Below, in pieces: positions 5,621-5,887 of a stretch of 5,887 bases of DNA. Positions within the stretch are counted from its first letter, which is position 1. The number at the start of each line of letters is the position of its first letter. The notes under the pieces are model-generated. The model did not search any database, had not been told where the DNA came from, and worked only from the letters and a program-made list of their open reading frames with translations. The DNA comes from Chloroflexota bacterium (GTDB lineage: Bacteria; Chloroflexota; Limnocylindria; Limnocylindrales; CSP1-4): positions 1-5,887 of the forward strand of contig JAJYXX010000068.1 of NCBI GenBank assembly GCA_021801545.1. The letters run 5' to 3'. Made by a program: the position numbers and the translations under genes.

Positions 5621-5658
5621 CCGCGAGGCCGATGCCCGTAGCCGGACCGGCCTCGCGG
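5621..5658 (-). terminator. 11-bp stem-loop, candidate terminator of the downstream surface-protein gene
   Basis: CCGCGAGGCCG (5621-5631) and CGGCCTCGCGG (5648-5658) are perfect reverse complements with a 16-nt loop. Read on the minus strand, the stem begins 28 nt after the stop codon of the surface-protein gene (5687-5689), where a terminator is expected. No T-run follows on the minus strand, so it would be of the U-poor type sometimes reported in GC-rich bacteria, or an mRNA 3'-end stabiliser. Confidence 0.45.
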
Positions 5659-5686
5659 TGCTCGTGCGAGTCAATCCGTAATCTCC

Positions 5687-5887
5687 TCAACGCTGACGGA
5701 TCGACGGACGTACCAGGGTCAGGCTGGCGACAAGCGCCGCCATTCCGATCAGCAGCAGGTTGACCAGCGCGACCACCCCGTCCGGCCCGTTGCCGGGCTC
5801 GTTGGTCGAGGTGACGGGCAGGACCCGGCCGGTCGGTGCCGGGGTGCCGACAAGGGACTCGACCTCACCGGTCGGTGTCGGCGTGCT
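5687..5887 (-). CDS. C-terminal end of a membrane-anchored surface protein (5' partial)
   Basis: On the minus strand an open frame enters at base 5887 and runs 66 codons to a TGA at 5687-5689. It was found by direct translation, since no start lies in the window. Residues 1-36 of the fragment form a Thr/Pro/Gly-rich stalk (TPTPTG, TPAPTG, LPVTSTNEPG). Residues 37-59 are one hydrophobic helix containing LVNLLLIGMAALVASLTLV, followed by a short basic tail, RPSIRQR. This stalk-helix-positive-tail order is typical of the C-terminal anchor of exported proteins, with the tail in the cytoplasm. LPVTS (23-27) is reminiscent of a sortase motif but has Ser instead of Gly and sits about ten residues before the helix, so plain membrane anchoring is more likely. 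The TP[TA]PTG motif repeats every 13 residues, and the DNA shows it as a 17/20 match between 5829-5848 and 5868-5887. The extracellular domain is outside the window, so its function is unknown. Confidence 0.72.
   Translation of the reverse strand, partial: STPTPTGEVESLVGTPAPTGRVLPVTSTNEPGNGPDGVVALVNLLLIGMAALVASLTLVRPSIRQR
5829..5887 (-). repeat. 39-bp-period repeat within the surface-protein stalk
   Basis: CCGGTCGGTGCCGGGGTGCC (5829-5848) and CCGGTCGGTGTCGGCGTGCT (5868-5887) match at 17 of 20 bases, 39 bp apart. In the minus-strand protein they encode TPAPTG and TPTPTG. The 13-residue period is a whole number of codons, so the stalk can lengthen without a frameshift. More copies may lie beyond the window edge. 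Confidence 0.55.

Larger units (their letters stand above)
5068..5686. other. Non-coding, repeat-bearing intergenic region (619 bp)
   Basis: No open frame here shows a recognisable motif, good start context or plausible composition; those present are Arg/Gly/Pro-rich and look like noise in GC-rich DNA. The stretch holds a 24-bp-period repeat (5085-5150), a 6-bp stem with a 7-nt loop (5185-5203), a small TTTGTCC/GGACAGA hairpin (5352-5369, one wobble pair), a 16-bp-period compound array (5405-5504), a 10-bp palindrome CGCTCGAGCG (5561-5570) and an 11-bp stem (5621-5658). I found no convincing promoter, tRNA or known riboswitch. It separates the 3' ends of two convergent genes, so transcription termination for both would have to happen within it. 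Confidence 0.65.

Noticed and set aside
5353..5763. Overlapping open frames of 60-140 codons in 5348-5763, both strands
   Set aside because: They run through the 16-bp arrays, lack recognisable motifs and good starts, and some overlap the anchor gene antisense.

Overview
This is a GC-rich bacterial segment with tightly packed, dyad-biased coding DNA. High GC, a candidate leaderless promoter and an Icc-like phosphoesterase beside a large APC permease would suit an uncultured high-GC lineage, such as a Limnocylindria-like Chloroflexota or an Actinomycetota. That placement is a guess from style; no marker gene settles it.

Layout: (1) 1-662, plus strand, is the C-terminal half of an MFS exporter of the MFS_3/EntS type, cut by the window edge. 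(2) 619-2049, minus strand, is a two-gene unit transcribed leftwards: a nucleotidyltransferase-fold protein (AbiEii/MenT-like core), then a Mug/TDG-type uracil or mismatch DNA glycosylase. The glycosylase gene ends inside the 3' end of the MFS gene, so the two overlap tail to tail by 44 bp. (3) 2050-2252 is a divergent intergenic region with a symmetric TATACT -10 element inside a 9-bp inverted repeat, followed by a strong hairpin in the permease leader. (4) 2253-4010, plus strand, is a 585-residue APC-superfamily amino-acid permease with enlarged external loops. (5) 4099-5067, plus strand, is a calcineurin-like metallophosphoesterase, probably expressed at least partly from its own leaderless promoter. 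(6) 5068-5686 holds no gene I can support. It contains a 24-bp-period repeat, two fused 16-bp-period arrays in one register, several hairpins, and an 11-bp stem placed as a terminator for the next gene. (7) 5687-5887, minus strand, is the C-terminal end of a surface protein with a Thr/Pro-rich stalk and a membrane anchor, cut by the window edge.

The genes do not form one obvious pathway. The nucleotidyltransferase and glycosylase look co-transcribed. The permease and phosphoesterase are codirectional, 88 bp apart. I see no complete novel defence or mobile system. The least explained parts are the divergent control region and the repeat-bearing 5068-5686 stretch.
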